64,000 nucleotides of DNA from positions 1-64,000 of the forward strand of contig JAIOYW010000015.1 in assembly GCA_021740915.1 (NCBI GenBank), written 5' to 3'. This stretch comes from Ignavibacteriales bacterium. Its GTDB lineage: Bacteria; Bacteroidota; Ignavibacteria; Ignavibacteriales; Melioribacteraceae. Below, in pieces: positions 46,693 to 56,144 of the stretch. Every line of letters begins with the position of its first letter. Positions within the stretch are counted from its first letter, which is position 1. Below the pieces are notes generated by a model, which was given only the letters and a program-made list of their open reading frames with translations, made no database searches and was not told where the DNA came from. Both the position numbers and the translations under genes were made by a program.

Positions 46693-47393
46693 GAGCTTTG
46701 TATATTTACCCACATCCCGATGATGAATCATTCGGACCTGCCCATGTCATGGCAAAACAATTAAGAGAGGGGCATGAAGTATTCCTGCTCACATTGACAC
46801 GCGGAGGTGCCACAAAACAAAGATTTATTTACAATAAGAGTATTTCTGAAATGGGAGAAATCCGGTATAATGAGATGTTGAATGTTGCAAAGACACTTCA
46901 GCTGACCGGGATGACCGTGCTGGACTTACCAGATAGCGGACTCAAAGAACTTGATCCGTCAGAAATGGAAAAAGTAATTGAAGAATATATTCATACAATC
47001 AAACCTGATGTAGTACTGACTTATGCCGTTCATGGAATAAGTGGTTTTCACGATCACCTTATTTCCCACGCAGTAGTAAAAAGTGCATTTTGCAGGATCA
47101 GAATTAACTATCCTTATCCTAAAAGACTGGCATTTATAACTCTGGACAAGAAGACAGCAGAACAAAGCAAACATTTCCGGCTGCACTACTCAACTGAAGA
47201 AGAAATCGATTGTGTCGTCATTACTGAGGATGAGGATATTCGGAAGTGTAAGGCAGCGCTGGATTGTTATACGACATTTAAAACTGTCATTGACCAGTCA
47301 GGTGTTAAGGAACTTTTACGAAATGAGGCGGTTTTTGAAATATTTATGGAAAATCATAAACCACCTCTCGATGATTTATTCGCCAAACTTTAA
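46689..47393 (+). CDS. PIG-L/LmbE family deacetylase
   Basis: A 234-residue zinc-dependent N-deacetylase. The metal motif is HPDDES (residues about 9-14), and HGISGFHDHLISH supplies the second His-Asp-His set. Relatives deacetylate GlcNAc-malate in bacillithiol synthesis, GlcNAc-inositol in mycothiol synthesis or other N-acetyl sugars. The 35-bp distance to the epimerase gene suggests a common transcript. No bshA or bshC partner is in the window, so a BshB role is not supported. Confidence 0.88.
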   Translation: MRALYIYPHPDDESFGPAHVMAKQLREGHEVFLLTLTRGGATKQRFIYNKSISEMGEIRYNEMLNVAKTLQLTGMTVLDLPDSGLKELDPSEMEKVIEEYIHTIKPDVVLTYAVHGISGFHDHLISHAVVKSAFCRIRINYPYPKRLAFITLDKKTAEQSKHFRLHYSTEEEIDCVVITEDEDIRKCKAALDCYTTFKTVIDQSGVKELLRNEAVFEIFMENHKPPLDDLFAKL

Positions 47394-47411
47394 TAAAAGA
47401 TAAGGTTTTAT

Positions 47412-48269
47412 ATGAGAACCAAAGTAATAATGTCTGTATTGTTATTATTATCGTTTAACTCCTGTGGACTGAAAGAGCTTATACAAACTGCAAACATGTC
47501 CAAACCCTCTGCAAAACTTGAAAATGTTAAAGTTCAGGCACTCACATTTTCCTCTATCGATCTGCTTTTCGAAATAAAAATTGATAATCCTAATCCTGTT
47601 GCAATAAAATAGTTATCCTTTGATTATGATTTGAAGATTGAGGATAATTCCTTCGTGAAAGGGAACCAGAATAATGGATTTTCTATTGATCCCAATGCTT
47701 CTTCTGTCGTCAAAATTCCAATATCCCTGGGATTTAAAGAATTGTTCTCAACGATAAAAACTCTTACAACAAGCGATAGTGCTGGGTATAAACTTGCCGG
47801 GAATCTTGAGTTCGATCTCCCAATTTTAGGAGCTCTTAAAATGCCTTATTCAACAACTGGACAACTTCCCGTTTTCAGACTTCCGGCGATAAGTTTCGGT
47901 TCAATAAAACTTAATTCGATCTCATTTACAGGCGCTGAAATAAATCTGAATTTGAAAGTTGAGAATAAAAATCCTTTAGGAATTTCGATCGATAAAATTG
48001 CTTATGCATTAAATGTGAACGATCGTCCGTGGGTGAGCAGTCTTAGTAATAATTCAATTGAAGTAGGCGCAAAAAGCATCTCAGAGGTAGCAATTCCGAT
48101 CAAATTAAATTTTGCCGAGATAGGCAGATCAGTTTCGGATATAATCAGCGGTAATTCGGATATGAAATTTAAACTACAGGGTGATATGGATTTTAAGTCT
48201 GTGAATGATCTGCTGCCCAAATCTGTCATCGAATTTATGGAAGAGGGAAAAACAAAATTAATCCGATAA
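47412..48269 (+). pseudogene. LEA14-like lipoprotein, interrupted by in-frame TAG
   Basis: Two open frames in the same phase (47412-47609 and 47613-48269) form one 285-residue protein of the LEA14/WHy family, split by TAG at 47610-47612. The first part has a lipoprotein signal (lipobox FNSC) and the start of the first WHy domain up to KIDNPNPVAIK. The text resumes directly as LSFDYDLKIEDN and contains a second WHy domain with VENKNPLGISIDKIAY. No base is missing, so it is a nonsense change, not a frameshift. TAG is a normal stop elsewhere in the window (the TetR gene at 1052-1054). A sequencing error, a recent pseudogene, or readthrough are all possible. The family buffers desiccation or stress in other organisms. 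Confidence 0.8.
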
Positions 48270-48334
48270 AACATCTGCTTTGATTATAATCTGCCCAAAG
48301 TTACAATAATTGAAACTGCAATTATCACAAATAC

Positions 48335-48364
48335 AGAGGCGGCAGTGTAAACTCTGCCGCCTTT
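48335..48364. terminator. Stem-loop between convergent genes
   Basis: AGGCGGCAG (48337-48345) and CTGCCGCCT (48354-48362) pair perfectly over 9 bp around an 8-base loop, with two weaker outer pairs. It lies between the LEA-like pseudogene and the end of the GH57 gene. The following T-tract is weak on both sides, better on the plus strand. Confidence 0.65.
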
Positions 48365-48370
48365 GAAATT

Positions 48371-51300
48371 TTATTTCATTAGAATAAGTTTCTTCGTTTC
48401 ACTGAAACCAGAGGAAGATCGCAAAGAATAAAAATATATACCACTGGCAAGGCCTTTTCCAACTTGATTGGCATCAAATCGAACAGAATAATTTCCAGCC
48501 GTTTTTTCTCCCGAAACAAGAGTCGCCACCTCATTCCCAAGCAAATCATAGACCTTCAGACTGATTACGCCTGATTCAGCCAATGAATAATTGATAATTG
48601 TTGCTGGATTAAAAGGATTAGGATAATTCTGTGAGAGTGAGAATGAAGAGAATAATTCCGCTTTATCGTTATTTCCTGTAACCACAAAATCGAATTCATA
48701 AACTTCTTCCGATGTGATATCGCCATCCCCGTTTCCTGCAGGAGCCTGCCCATTCAGGGATCCGCCATCTGCCGTATTATATTTTCCAACCCACAAAAAT
48801 AGATTGAGAGGAATCTGACCAAACTCTTCCTCGAGATTTATTGTTCCCTCAACAACTTGTCCCGCCGAAACTTCAACACTGCCAGATTGGTCAAACCAGC
48901 CTGCCCAATTATTAGTACTCTCATTTCCAATAAACGCTGCCCACTCAGGTACCTGACCAGCTTTCCCCCATGGTGAGCCAACCTGGGTTCCTACCTGATT
49001 ACTCAGGAAAATGAATTTATCTCCACCCTGCGATTGTGCGGATTGTGTGGCGAAATATAAAACCGGCGGACTCCATTTGAGCCATAAATCATCACCGCCT
49101 GAGGTTGCAACATTAACAGCGCCGGGATCAAGTGAGCCATCCATAATGAAATTTCCTGTTCCACCGTCATCGAAAACTATGCTGTAATCCTGACCATTAT
49201 TGTTATCCCAGGTGTCATCATTATAGTGAATAACAAAAGCGATCCGGTTCACAGTTTGAACTGGATTGTTGAATGGACCAATTTTGATAATTAGATTACC
49301 ATCGTTATCCGGATTGGAAAAAGGACTTTCGATAGAAGGACCGGAATTATTAAAAAGTACCGTGCCTTCAGGCCAATAAGCCTGATTCGGAGTTTGCCAG
49401 CTTGATCCCGAATTATTTACACCCCAATGCAGTTTTGCCCCGATAACAGAATTTGCAATTGTGATAGTAATAGTATCGTTGATAGTTGCCTGCACCGGAT
49501 CCCATGAAAGACCTCCGGTACCACTTCCGCCGCTGCTTTCTCCAACCCAGACGTGTTTTATTGTCGATTTAGTGATATTGCCCTTATCATCGGTAGCTTC
49601 AACATAATAATCAACAAGCACATCATTTAAACCCGAAATCTCGCCTTCATAATACATTGCTTTATGAAGTGGTTGCGGATCAGTATTTGAAGCTTGAAGT
49701 GTACCCGTCATAATAATTTCGTTCCAAGATGACACATCGCTGCCGCCAGAATAAGTTTCGTTATGAATATTATCCCAAGCATTAATGCCGTCCAAATCGG
49801 TGCGATATTTAAGTTTCACACTCGATACACCGTTTACATCATAAACGTAAGTCCAGACTGTGAAATTTGAGGGCATCTGCTGCATCCATTCCTTTCCTCC
49901 AGGATTGTAAGGCTCTCTCTGCGGTTCAAAAATCGTAGGACCAACTGTTTCATTTACACCCGGAGCTATCACTGTACCGGCATGTTGAAAAACATAATTT
50001 GATGCTCTTGTTGGATTAGAATCCCAAATTCCGCCAAGCGACCCATCCCAGTACCAGTAATCGGATGCCTGTGCATTCATATAATACCGCCGGGCTTCTC
50101 TGGTATTGTTGTTATTTGGGTCAAGAAGTTCAGCAGTTTTAACAAAATTTCCGGCTGCCGTCAAAACAGACCAACTGTGTCTGTCCGGGCTATAACCATC
50201 ATTTCCGGGATCACCAAGCCATTTTTTGAATTCCGGATCACCGTTATCTGCACCTGACCAGCTGCCCGGTTCTATGTGAATAACGTCGTTCGGATCAGGC
50301 GGATACATTTCAAGGTAATCCTCAATAGTAGTGCAGACAAATCGCGTGGGATCAGACTTCACCCAGTCAACAAATCCCTGAAAATTTCCATTATAATATC
50401 CTTCACTGCCACCACCGTAATTATCGCCATCATGTGCGAGAACAATCAGCATTGGCTTAGCAGGATCAGTATTATAAGCTTCGAGCTGGCTCATTACACT
50501 TTCGTATTGTAATGCGCCAAATCCTCCTCTGCCGTCTTCATTGCCCAGATAGCGATCGGCAGGTACTGCAATCATTTTGGATTCTGTTCCGGTGGCCGGA
50601 TCGACATATGAGACATACCTTGGCTGCCGGGACCAAAGAGCCGAAACTTTTGTCGGTGCCCAGAGATTGTTCAACTGCATCCAATCACCAGGATCTGAAT
50701 TCCGGATATCAGATTTATTCGGCTCCCATAAATTGCCGGAAGTACTGAATGGATATCCTTCCGCTGCCCTTTCAAAATGTACATTATCAACAAGAACCCA
50801 GTTGATGCCTTCAGATTTTAAAGCAGGTATCATACGGTCAACGTATGCATTTTCAGGAGGGAATATTCCTTTTGAATATGTTCCGCTAAAATTTTCCGAG
50901 AATATCAATTTATGAGCTTGAATCTGTTTCCTGATATCATCATTATCAATTAGTCCCATAAGAGGATGGTGGTAGCCGAATCCGACCATATCAAGTCTGG
51001 GATTCCCAAGTGATGTGTTTTTAACCTTAACACTGTTCCAATGGGATTTCCAGTTTTGGAAATTATTATTACCTCCATTTTCAAGCGCATTCAGATTTTC
51101 GACGAGTGATCCGGAAAAACTAACCTGCGCTCCAAAATTTGCTAATCCTGCGGCGATCCCTTTCTCAACAGCTATTTTGGGCCAGGCATTATAAGGTCCC
51201 AGCCTCTGATTGTGGATGTCAACAACTGAGAAAGGAAATCTTCCATTCTGATCCGACTGTATCGGATTTTCGTAGGGCCAATATATTGGTTGATGCATAT

Positions 51301-51406
51301 GCCAAAGAAATGCAATATATATTGGAGGATTCTGTTTCGGTTTTAAATCCTGAGCCAGATAAATACTATAAAATGCAAATAATAGAATTAAAATTTTTCT
51401 CATCAT
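48371..51406 (-). CDS. Secreted GH57 glycoside hydrolase with T9SS sorting domain
   Basis: A 1011-residue multidomain enzyme. After the signal peptide (1-18) comes a GH57 catalytic domain (about 25-420) with HMHQP at 36-40, the probable nucleophile E185 in FPPENAY, and HDGDNYGG (D326, D328) near the acid/base region. Two beta-sandwich modules follow (about 500-620 and 625-760; the second resembles starch-binding insertions), then a jelly-roll-like part (about 770-915). The last ~90 residues are a type A T9SS sorting domain with [25 protein letters not shown] and GIYFYSLRS, so it should be exported to the surface or medium. GH57 enzymes act on alpha-glucans such as starch, glycogen or pullulan. 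Confidence 0.9.
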   Translation of the reverse strand: MMRKILILLFAFYSIYLAQDLKPKQNPPIYIAFLWHMHQPIYWPYENPIQSDQNGRFPFSVVDIHNQRLGPYNAWPKIAVEKGIAAGLANFGAQVSFSGSLVENLNALENGGNNNFQNWKSHWNSVKVKNTSLGNPRLDMVGFGYHHPLMGLIDNDDIRKQIQAHKLIFSENFSGTYSKGIFPPENAYVDRMIPALKSEGINWVLVDNVHFERAAEGYPFSTSGNLWEPNKSDIRNSDPGDWMQLNNLWAPTKVSALWSRQPRYVSYVDPATGTESKMIAVPADRYLGNEDGRGGFGALQYESVMSQLEAYNTDPAKPMLIVLAHDGDNYGGGSEGYYNGNFQGFVDWVKSDPTRFVCTTIEDYLEMYPPDPNDVIHIEPGSWSGADNGDPEFKKWLGDPGNDGYSPDRHSWSVLTAAGNFVKTAELLDPNNNNTREARRYYMNAQASDYWYWDGSLGGIWDSNPTRASNYVFQHAGTVIAPGVNETVGPTIFEPQREPYNPGGKEWMQQMPSNFTVWTYVYDVNGVSSVKLKYRTDLDGINAWDNIHNETYSGGSDVSSWNEIIMTGTLQASNTDPQPLHKAMYYEGEISGLNDVLVDYYVEATDDKGNITKSTIKHVWVGESSGGSGTGGLSWDPVQATINDTITITIANSVIGAKLHWGVNNSGSSWQTPNQAYWPEGTVLFNNSGPSIESPFSNPDNDGNLIIKIGPFNNPVQTVNRIAFVIHYNDDTWDNNNGQDYSIVFDDGGTGNFIMDGSLDPGAVNVATSGGDDLWLKWSPPVLYFATQSAQSQGGDKFIFLSNQVGTQVGSPWGKAGQVPEWAAFIGNESTNNWAGWFDQSGSVEVSAGQVVEGTINLEEEFGQIPLNLFLWVGKYNTADGGSLNGQAPAGNGDGDITSEEVYEFDFVVTGNNDKAELFSSFSLSQNYPNPFNPATIINYSLAESGVISLKVYDLLGNEVATLVSGEKTAGNYSVRFDANQVGKGLASGIYFYSLRSSSGFSETKKLILMK

Positions 51407-51430
51407 TCATGAAGCCTTGGTTAAAAACTG

Positions 51431-51438
51431 CAAATATA
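51431..51438 (-). promoter_or_regulatory. Candidate -7 element for the GH57 gene
   Basis: On the minus strand TATATTTG (51438-51431) is an exact TAnnTTTG element, 25 bases upstream of the GH57 start codon. The matching -35 sequence (GTTCGA, 18 bases further out) is weak. Confidence 0.45.
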
Positions 51439-51597
51439 TAGATTCTCGTCGAAATATCGAACACGCGAATATGGCTAGTTTTTTCTATGCTCTTGGCTGA
51501 ACTTTTCGTTTTTGCTAAATACCTCTTCAGACGAAATCCAAACCCTAAAAACTTTTTTTCAATTGTCTCGTCTAAAAATTCAATTCTGGAGGAAAAT

Positions 51598-52056
51598 ATG
51601 GAAAAAAGACTTTATCGATCGCGAAAGGAAAAAATGATAAGCGGAGTTGCTTCCGGACTCGGATTCTATTTGAATATAGACCCTGTCATTCTTAGAATCA
51701 TCTTCGTAATTCTCACTCTCATAAATGGGACCGGATTAATAATCTACCTGGTAATGTGGGCAATAGTGCCACAGGAGCCTTATGAGCTATCATTTTCCTC
51801 GCCTAGTCCGGGCGAATCAGCGTTCACAAATGAGAACAAGGGTGAACAGAAAACTGAAGAAGATTCAAAATTCTCTGGTCCTGCTTATTCAAAACCTGAA
51901 TCGAAAGGACATACTGTTTTTGGTATTTTTCTTATTGTTTTAGGTTCCATCTTCCTGATCGCGCGACTGATGCCTGAATTTGATTTCTTCGACATCATGC
52001 CAGTGCTTTTGATCATCGGGGGACTTGGGCTAATTTTTGCAAATAAATTAAAATGA
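51598..52056 (+). CDS. PspC domain protein
   Basis: A 152-residue membrane protein. The PspC domain occupies residues 1-60 (EKRLYRSRKEKMISGVASGL, then a membrane helix of about 33-55 ending in WAIVPQEP). A polar linker (about 60-100) leads to a C-terminal two-helix segment (VFGIFLIVLGSIFLIARL and IMPVLLIIGGLGLIF). GGAGG at 51588-51592 fixes the ATG at 51598; the frame is open further upstream but without domain content. PspC-type proteins sense envelope stress. The next gene starts 9 bp after the stop and codes for a LiaF-like partner. Confidence 0.9.
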   Translation: MEKRLYRSRKEKMISGVASGLGFYLNIDPVILRIIFVILTLINGTGLIIYLVMWAIVPQEPYELSFSSPSPGESAFTNENKGEQKTEEDSKFSGPAYSKPESKGHTVFGIFLIVLGSIFLIARLMPEFDFFDIMPVLLIIGGLGLIFANKLK

Positions 52057-52065
52057 GAAAATAAA

Positions 52066-52974
52066 ATGCAGAACGGAAAATTATTTTGGGGTTTCTTATT
52101 AATCTCGCTCGGTGTTATTTATTTATTAACAAAAGCATCTATAATCACCTCCGGCTTTGGTTTTGTCTGGGATATCTGGCCAGTCTTCTTTATCTTCTGG
52201 GGTGCTCTGGTATTACTGAAGGAAACATTTGTACGCCCTTTTGCAGCAGCGGGACTTGGGATTCTTGCAGGTTTACTTATTTATGGTTTTGCTTTCAGAG
52301 CAACTCATAGTATATGTGATTTTGAAACTGATTTCCCCGGTATAGGAACGATCTCAACTTTTGAAGAGAATTATGAAGGAAATATTAAGAGTGTCAAGCT
52401 TAAACTGGAAGGTGGTCTTGGAAAACTGAAGATCAACGGCGAGACAGATAAGCTGTTTAGTGCAAGGGGGGTTATTCTTGGATCAAATTTCAATTATGAG
52501 TCGGACGACCGCGATTCAACTGCTCAGGTCAGAATAGATATGGACACAAACTTAAGATTTAAAGTTTTTGGTAAACAGGTATCACCAAAACTTGAACTTA
52601 ATTTAAATCAAAATCCTGATTGGCAGTTAAAATTTGAATTAGGAGCAGTTCAGGGTAAGATAGACCTTTCTGAGAATAAAGTCTCAAAACTCAGCCTCGA
52701 TGCAGGGGCAGCAGAAATCGATCTGAAATTGGGAAATAAACAATTAAATAGTGATGTTAGGATTGATCTCGGCGCTTCTGATCTGGTCGTTAGAATACCG
52801 ATGGATTCAGGATGCAGAGTCTCCGGCAGTGTCTTTATGGTTGACAGGGAACTCGATGGTTTTATCAGGGATGAAGATGATAACTTTATAACTCCTGATT
52901 ACGCTACAGCAAAAAATAAAATCAATTTGGAAATAAACGGCGGTGTATCAAAACTTACAATTGATCGTTATTAA
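52066..52974 (+). CDS. LiaF-like/DUF5668 membrane protein with toastrack domain
   Basis: A 302-residue protein with three hydrophobic segments in the first ~85 residues (GFLLISLGVIYLLTKASI, then IWPVFFIFWGALVLL and AAAGLGILAGLLIYGF). A long beta-rich domain follows (about 95-302), with the repeat-like pattern of the LiaF/DUF2154 toastrack fold. Together with the PspC gene it forms the two-gene envelope-stress pair common in Gram-positives and Bacteroidetes. Its stop codon overlaps the stop end of the convergent GHKL gene by four bases (52971-52974). Confidence 0.82.
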   Translation: MQNGKLFWGFLLISLGVIYLLTKASIITSGFGFVWDIWPVFFIFWGALVLLKETFVRPFAAAGLGILAGLLIYGFAFRATHSICDFETDFPGIGTISTFEENYEGNIKSVKLKLEGGLGKLKINGETDKLFSARGVILGSNFNYESDDRDSTAQVRIDMDTNLRFKVFGKQVSPKLELNLNQNPDWQLKFELGAVQGKIDLSENKVSKLSLDAGAAEIDLKLGNKQLNSDVRIDLGASDLVVRIPMDSGCRVSGSVFMVDRELDGFIRDEDDNFITPDYATAKNKINLEINGGVSKLTIDRY

Positions 52975-53471
52975 ACCGACTTTTCGGAATCATCCGGGAA
53001 AATAACCGTAAACTTAAACCCGGATTTTTTATTTGTCTCGACAACAAGTAATGCGTTGCTGATATTACAGCATCGTTTAACGTCTGATAATTTTTTTTCA
53101 TCGCTATTGCTGCTTGAATTATTATTAAAGAAAGGCAGGAACATATCCTCAATAAATTCCTGTGTCAGTCCCTGTCCAAAGTCTTTAATTCTAAAAATAA
53201 GACTTCCTGAGAAATTCTTAGAAAGACTGATTTCAATTGAACGATCTGAAGAAAATTTTATGGCATTCTCAATCAGTTTCCGCACAATTTCTTCGATTGA
53301 TACCTTATCGCCTTCAAGCGAAGATTCTTTTGTATCGTTTATTAAATGGATTGATATCGAGCGAGTATCTGCAAGCGGTTTAAGTTCCTCAATGATTGGA
53401 ACTATCACCTGATGATATATATCAAATTTCACCCTGTTACCCCAATAGTGGATGGAATCATTTTCGGACAT
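52971..53471 (-). CDS. Stand-alone GHKL (HATPase-like) protein, degenerate lid
   Basis: A 166-residue protein consisting of little but a histidine-kinase ATPase domain. The N-box is VRKLIENAIKFS, the G1 box is RIKDFGQGLT and an F-box (FLPFF) follows. The G2 GLGL motif is missing: the region reads SDVKRCCNISNALLVVET. There is no HisKA domain or phospho-acceptor His. It could be a decayed kinase, an anti-sigma-type GHKL protein or a nucleotide sensor. It lies downstream of the half-receiver and sigma54 activator genes, on the same strand, but separated by 643 bp of non-coding DNA. Confidence 0.6.
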   Translation of the reverse strand: MSENDSIHYWGNRVKFDIYHQVIVPIIEELKPLADTRSISIHLINDTKESSLEGDKVSIEEIVRKLIENAIKFSSDRSIEISLSKNFSGSLIFRIKDFGQGLTQEFIEDMFLPFFNNNSSSNSDEKKLSDVKRCCNISNALLVVETNKKSGFKFTVIFPDDSEKSV

Positions 53472-54114
53472 TTATACAGCCAATGCACATTACTAAATCA
53501 CAGTATGTTCAGAGTATTCAGCTACTCACGCAGGAAATAAAATGATTTAATGAGCAATGAAATTCTGTTAATTTCGTAATTCCTGTGCTTAATTTGTTGC
53601 GCCAAATGCAATTATTGTAATAATAAATGCCGTCCGCCTGCTTCAAATAAAAAAGATTGAAAAAAAAATTAACAATCATAAAGTGAAATGAACCTGAGTG
53701 CAATATAATTAATTTAAGTGAAGATTAAAATCCTGAATTGTACAGTATGTGCAAAAGCTGATCACATTTCCAGCAGAGAGTAAGAATTAAATATTTCAAT
53801 TTTGGTGTTTAATATTTATGCGATAATGAAAATCTCAAGAGGAAATAATTCCAACAGCACAAATTCCAAAGAAGGCAAGTTGACTACCAAATTATCATAT
53901 TTGATTTGCCTGGCACAAAAGAGGGCAGAACAAAGCCTCTGTTTGAAGGCGACTTTCTAAAAATAATGTCGTAATTGGAATACAACAAGGAGAATTTATG
54001 TCGCCTGAAAGCAACATCATGCTTTAAATATTATTAATAATAAATGAGTATTGAGGTGGAGGGAAAACTGCAAGATATTTTCGGGATTTGCAAACACAAT
54101 ACTACGTTTTCTGA
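53472..54114. other. 643-bp gap with decayed or micro-coding sequence
   Basis: No full gene is found. A 44-codon plus frame (53826-53960) and a 9-codon frame with a good ribosome-binding site (AAGGAG at 53987-53992, ATG at 53998) are the only items. A 61-codon minus frame (53518-53703) has no domain and no ribosome-binding site. The gap may be an eroded gene, as both flanking minus-strand genes are signalling fragments. Confidence 0.4.
53998..54027 (+). other. Nine-codon ORF with strong ribosome-binding site
   Basis: AAGGAG (53987-53992) is followed after five bases by ATG and nine codons (MSPESNIML) before TAA. It could be a leader peptide or the remnant of a lost gene. It is not linked to a clear downstream plus-strand gene, so a decayed gene start is more likely. 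Confidence 0.25.
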
Positions 54115-54345
54115 TTAACAAGCATCATCACCTTGATTCATTGGATCAACAGTTGATTCTGAATCCTCCTCAATCTTGTCAAGCAGATACCTGATTTTAA
54201 TTTTCCCAATCAAATCTCTTGCAGTCGATCTGCTTGTTGCCGTTAATATACTGTAACCCTCTTTAACGAGTAATTCACGTAATTTTCTTAATTCATTTGT
54301 ATTGTTATCTATGATCAGAAAATCTATAGGCTGACTTTTTTTCAT
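54115..54345 (-). CDS. Half receiver-like domain (truncated response regulator?)
   Basis: A 76-residue protein that matches only the first part of a response-regulator receiver: beta1 with one acidic residue of the usual pair (FLIIDNNTNEL), helix 1 and beta2 (LRKLRELLVKEGYSILTATS). The frame leaves the family before the phospho-acceptor Asp and ends in a polar tail (DKIEEDSESTVDPMNQG). It therefore cannot be phosphorylated in the usual way. It follows the sigma54 activator by about 70 bp on the same strand. It may be a truncated gene or a small partner protein. Confidence 0.5.
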   Translation of the reverse strand: MKKSQPIDFLIIDNNTNELRKLRELLVKEGYSILTATSRSTARDLIGKIKIRYLLDKIEEDSESTVDPMNQGDDAC

Positions 54346-54414
54346 TTGACTTTTGCTTGTTTATTAAATTAAGTCAAATTTAATGCCAACCCAGCCCTTG
54401 TAATTATCAATCAC

Positions 54415-56142
54415 TCAATAAGGAATATCCAATTGACTCAATAATTTATAAAAATGTGTTCTATTAACTCCGAGTGCTTTTGCTGCATCAGATTTAGTAC
54501 TGAATTTTCTGAGTGTTTTGAGTACGTACATTTTCCGAAATTCATGTTCAGCCTCCTGAAGGGTCAAACCAGATTTAATTGCTACTTCTTCAGATCTGAC
54601 TTCAATAATTTCCGGCGGCAGATCATCCACATCAATTTCTTTAGCTTTTGCGAGAACTATACATCTCTGGACCACATTTTCCAATTCGCGGATGTTACCT
54701 GGCCAGCCATATTCTTCAAGTACATTCATTGCTTCGGCTGTGAAAAAATGTTGCTCATCATCCAGTGAATATTTCTCCAAAAAATACTCAACGAGTAATT
54801 CAATGTCCTCTTTCCTTTCCCGAAGAGGCGATAACTTAATTTCAATCACTTTTAAGCGGTAATAAAGGTCTTCTCTGAATTCACGATTTTCAATCATTTC
54901 AGTAAGATTTTTATTTGTTGCAGAAATGAAACGTACATCAATTTTTCTGGTATTTGTGGAACCCAGACGTTCAATCTCATGCGTCTGTATAACCCTTAAC
55001 AGCTTTGCCTGGAGATTCTGTGACATCTCTCCAATTTCATCGAGAAAAATAGTGCCGCCCTCAGCTAATTCAAGACGACCCGGTTTACTTTTGGTGGCTC
55101 CAGTAAAAGCACCGCTTTCATAGCCAAATAATTCTGATTCCAGCAGATCTGCCGGAATCGCACCGCAGTTAATTGCAATAAAAGGTTTGCTTTTCCTCGG
55201 ACTATTTAAATGGATTGCCTGCGCCAGTAAATCTTTGCCGGTTCCATTCTCGCCAAGGATAAGTAGATTGACGTTTGTTTTGGAAACTTTTTCAGAAACT
55301 CTCAGAACTTCATAAAGTTTTCGGCTTCGCCCGATAATGTCTCCAGAAAAAAAAGAATTCCGCAATTCTTTGAATTTAACTGTTAAATCGGATTGTAGTT
55401 CGTTTTCTAAAGTTTGAATTTCCTCCGAAATCTCAATACCTTTAACTATCTGTTTTGCAAAAGAGATAAGATATTTAAGATCTGATTCTGTAAAGGGATT
55501 TTCTTTCTGTCTCCTATCAAGGTAAACTGCTCCAAAAACTACCTTGCCTGAAATAAGCGGGACGCAGATAGTTGATTTGAGTCCGAGACTGATAACACTA
55601 TTTTGCTGTGCAAAATCATTTTCTGTCTTAAGATCATCAAATTTTACTGGTTTCAGCCTTTGGAGAGCATTTTTTATCACACTCGTACTCATTTCTTTGG
55701 CACTGTGATGAACATTGTCGTCCATGTTTTTTGTGACAATATTCTCAAAATTAAGCTGGTCATCTGTGAGTACAATGAATCCTTCATCTGCTTTTAACTC
55801 ATTTACAACTGTATCCAAAGCCTTTTCGAGCAATTTTTTCATCTCCATCTCTGAAAGGAAATAGATACCGGTAGTGTATAAAGTTTCAAGTCTTCTTTTT
55901 TCTTCAAGAAGGATTTTCAACTGTCTGTTTTCAGATGCGTGATTTTTTTCCAGAATAACAAAATCTGCCTGAAGCCCTCTGAAATAGCCCAAAATTGATA
56001 TAAAAACCTTCTGAACCCTTGAAGCTAATCCCGGATCATTTTTTGTGTGATTTGCAAGTTCAAGGAAGTCCTTTGTGAATGCAGAGATAATTTCATCAAT
56101 TTTTTTAGAAACCGGAACTTTGTCCGTTTGAGACTGAGTCAT
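54415..56142 (-). CDS. Sigma54-dependent activator with GAF domain
   Basis: A 575-residue enhancer-binding protein. The N-terminal helical region (1-90, with a coiled coil at about 70-90) and GAF domain (about 95-240) replace the receiver of NtrC-type proteins. The AAA+ domain has Walker A GENGTGKD (297-304), the sigma54-contacting GAFTGA (344-349) and Walker B GGTIFLDEI (362-370). A FIS-type helix-turn-helix closes the protein (KSDAAKALGVNRTHFYKLL). All motifs are intact, so it should open sigma54 promoters. It starts 2 bases after the stop of the FG-GAP/Ser-Thr kinase gene, so the kinase is the obvious partner. Confidence 0.93.
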   Translation of the reverse strand: MTQSQTDKVPVSKKIDEIISAFTKDFLELANHTKNDPGLASRVQKVFISILGYFRGLQADFVILEKNHASENRQLKILLEEKRRLETLYTTGIYFLSEMEMKKLLEKALDTVVNELKADEGFIVLTDDQLNFENIVTKNMDDNVHHSAKEMSTSVIKNALQRLKPVKFDDLKTENDFAQQNSVISLGLKSTICVPLISGKVVFGAVYLDRRQKENPFTESDLKYLISFAKQIVKGIEISEEIQTLENELQSDLTVKFKELRNSFFSGDIIGRSRKLYEVLRVSEKVSKTNVNLLILGENGTGKDLLAQAIHLNSPRKSKPFIAINCGAIPADLLESELFGYESGAFTGATKSKPGRLELAEGGTIFLDEIGEMSQNLQAKLLRVIQTHEIERLGSTNTRKIDVRFISATNKNLTEMIENREFREDLYYRLKVIEIKLSPLRERKEDIELLVEYFLEKYSLDDEQHFFTAEAMNVLEEYGWPGNIRELENVVQRCIVLAKAKEIDVDDLPPEIIEVRSEEVAIKSGLTLQEAEHEFRKMYVLKTLRKFSTKSDAAKALGVNRTHFYKLLSQLDIPY

Positions 56143-56144
56143 AA

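Noticed and set aside
46689-47393. PIG-L protein as bacillithiol deacetylase BshB
   Set aside because: No bshA or bshC gene is in the window and the HPDDE motif is common to the whole family.
47610-47612. Amber recoding (TAG read as an amino acid) in the LEA-like gene
   Set aside because: TAG serves as the normal stop of other genes in the window, such as the TetR gene at 1052-1054, and no recoding element is visible. Kept as pseudogene or sequence error.
53518-53703. Minus-strand frame of 61 codons between the GHKL and receiver genes
   Set aside because: Aromatic-rich, no domain and no ribosome-binding site; looks like random AT-rich sequence.
53911-53926. Possible sigma54 promoter (TGGCAC followed by GGGCA) near the sigma54 activator gene
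   Set aside because: The GG to GC spacing is 11 bases instead of the required 10, and no plus-strand gene follows.
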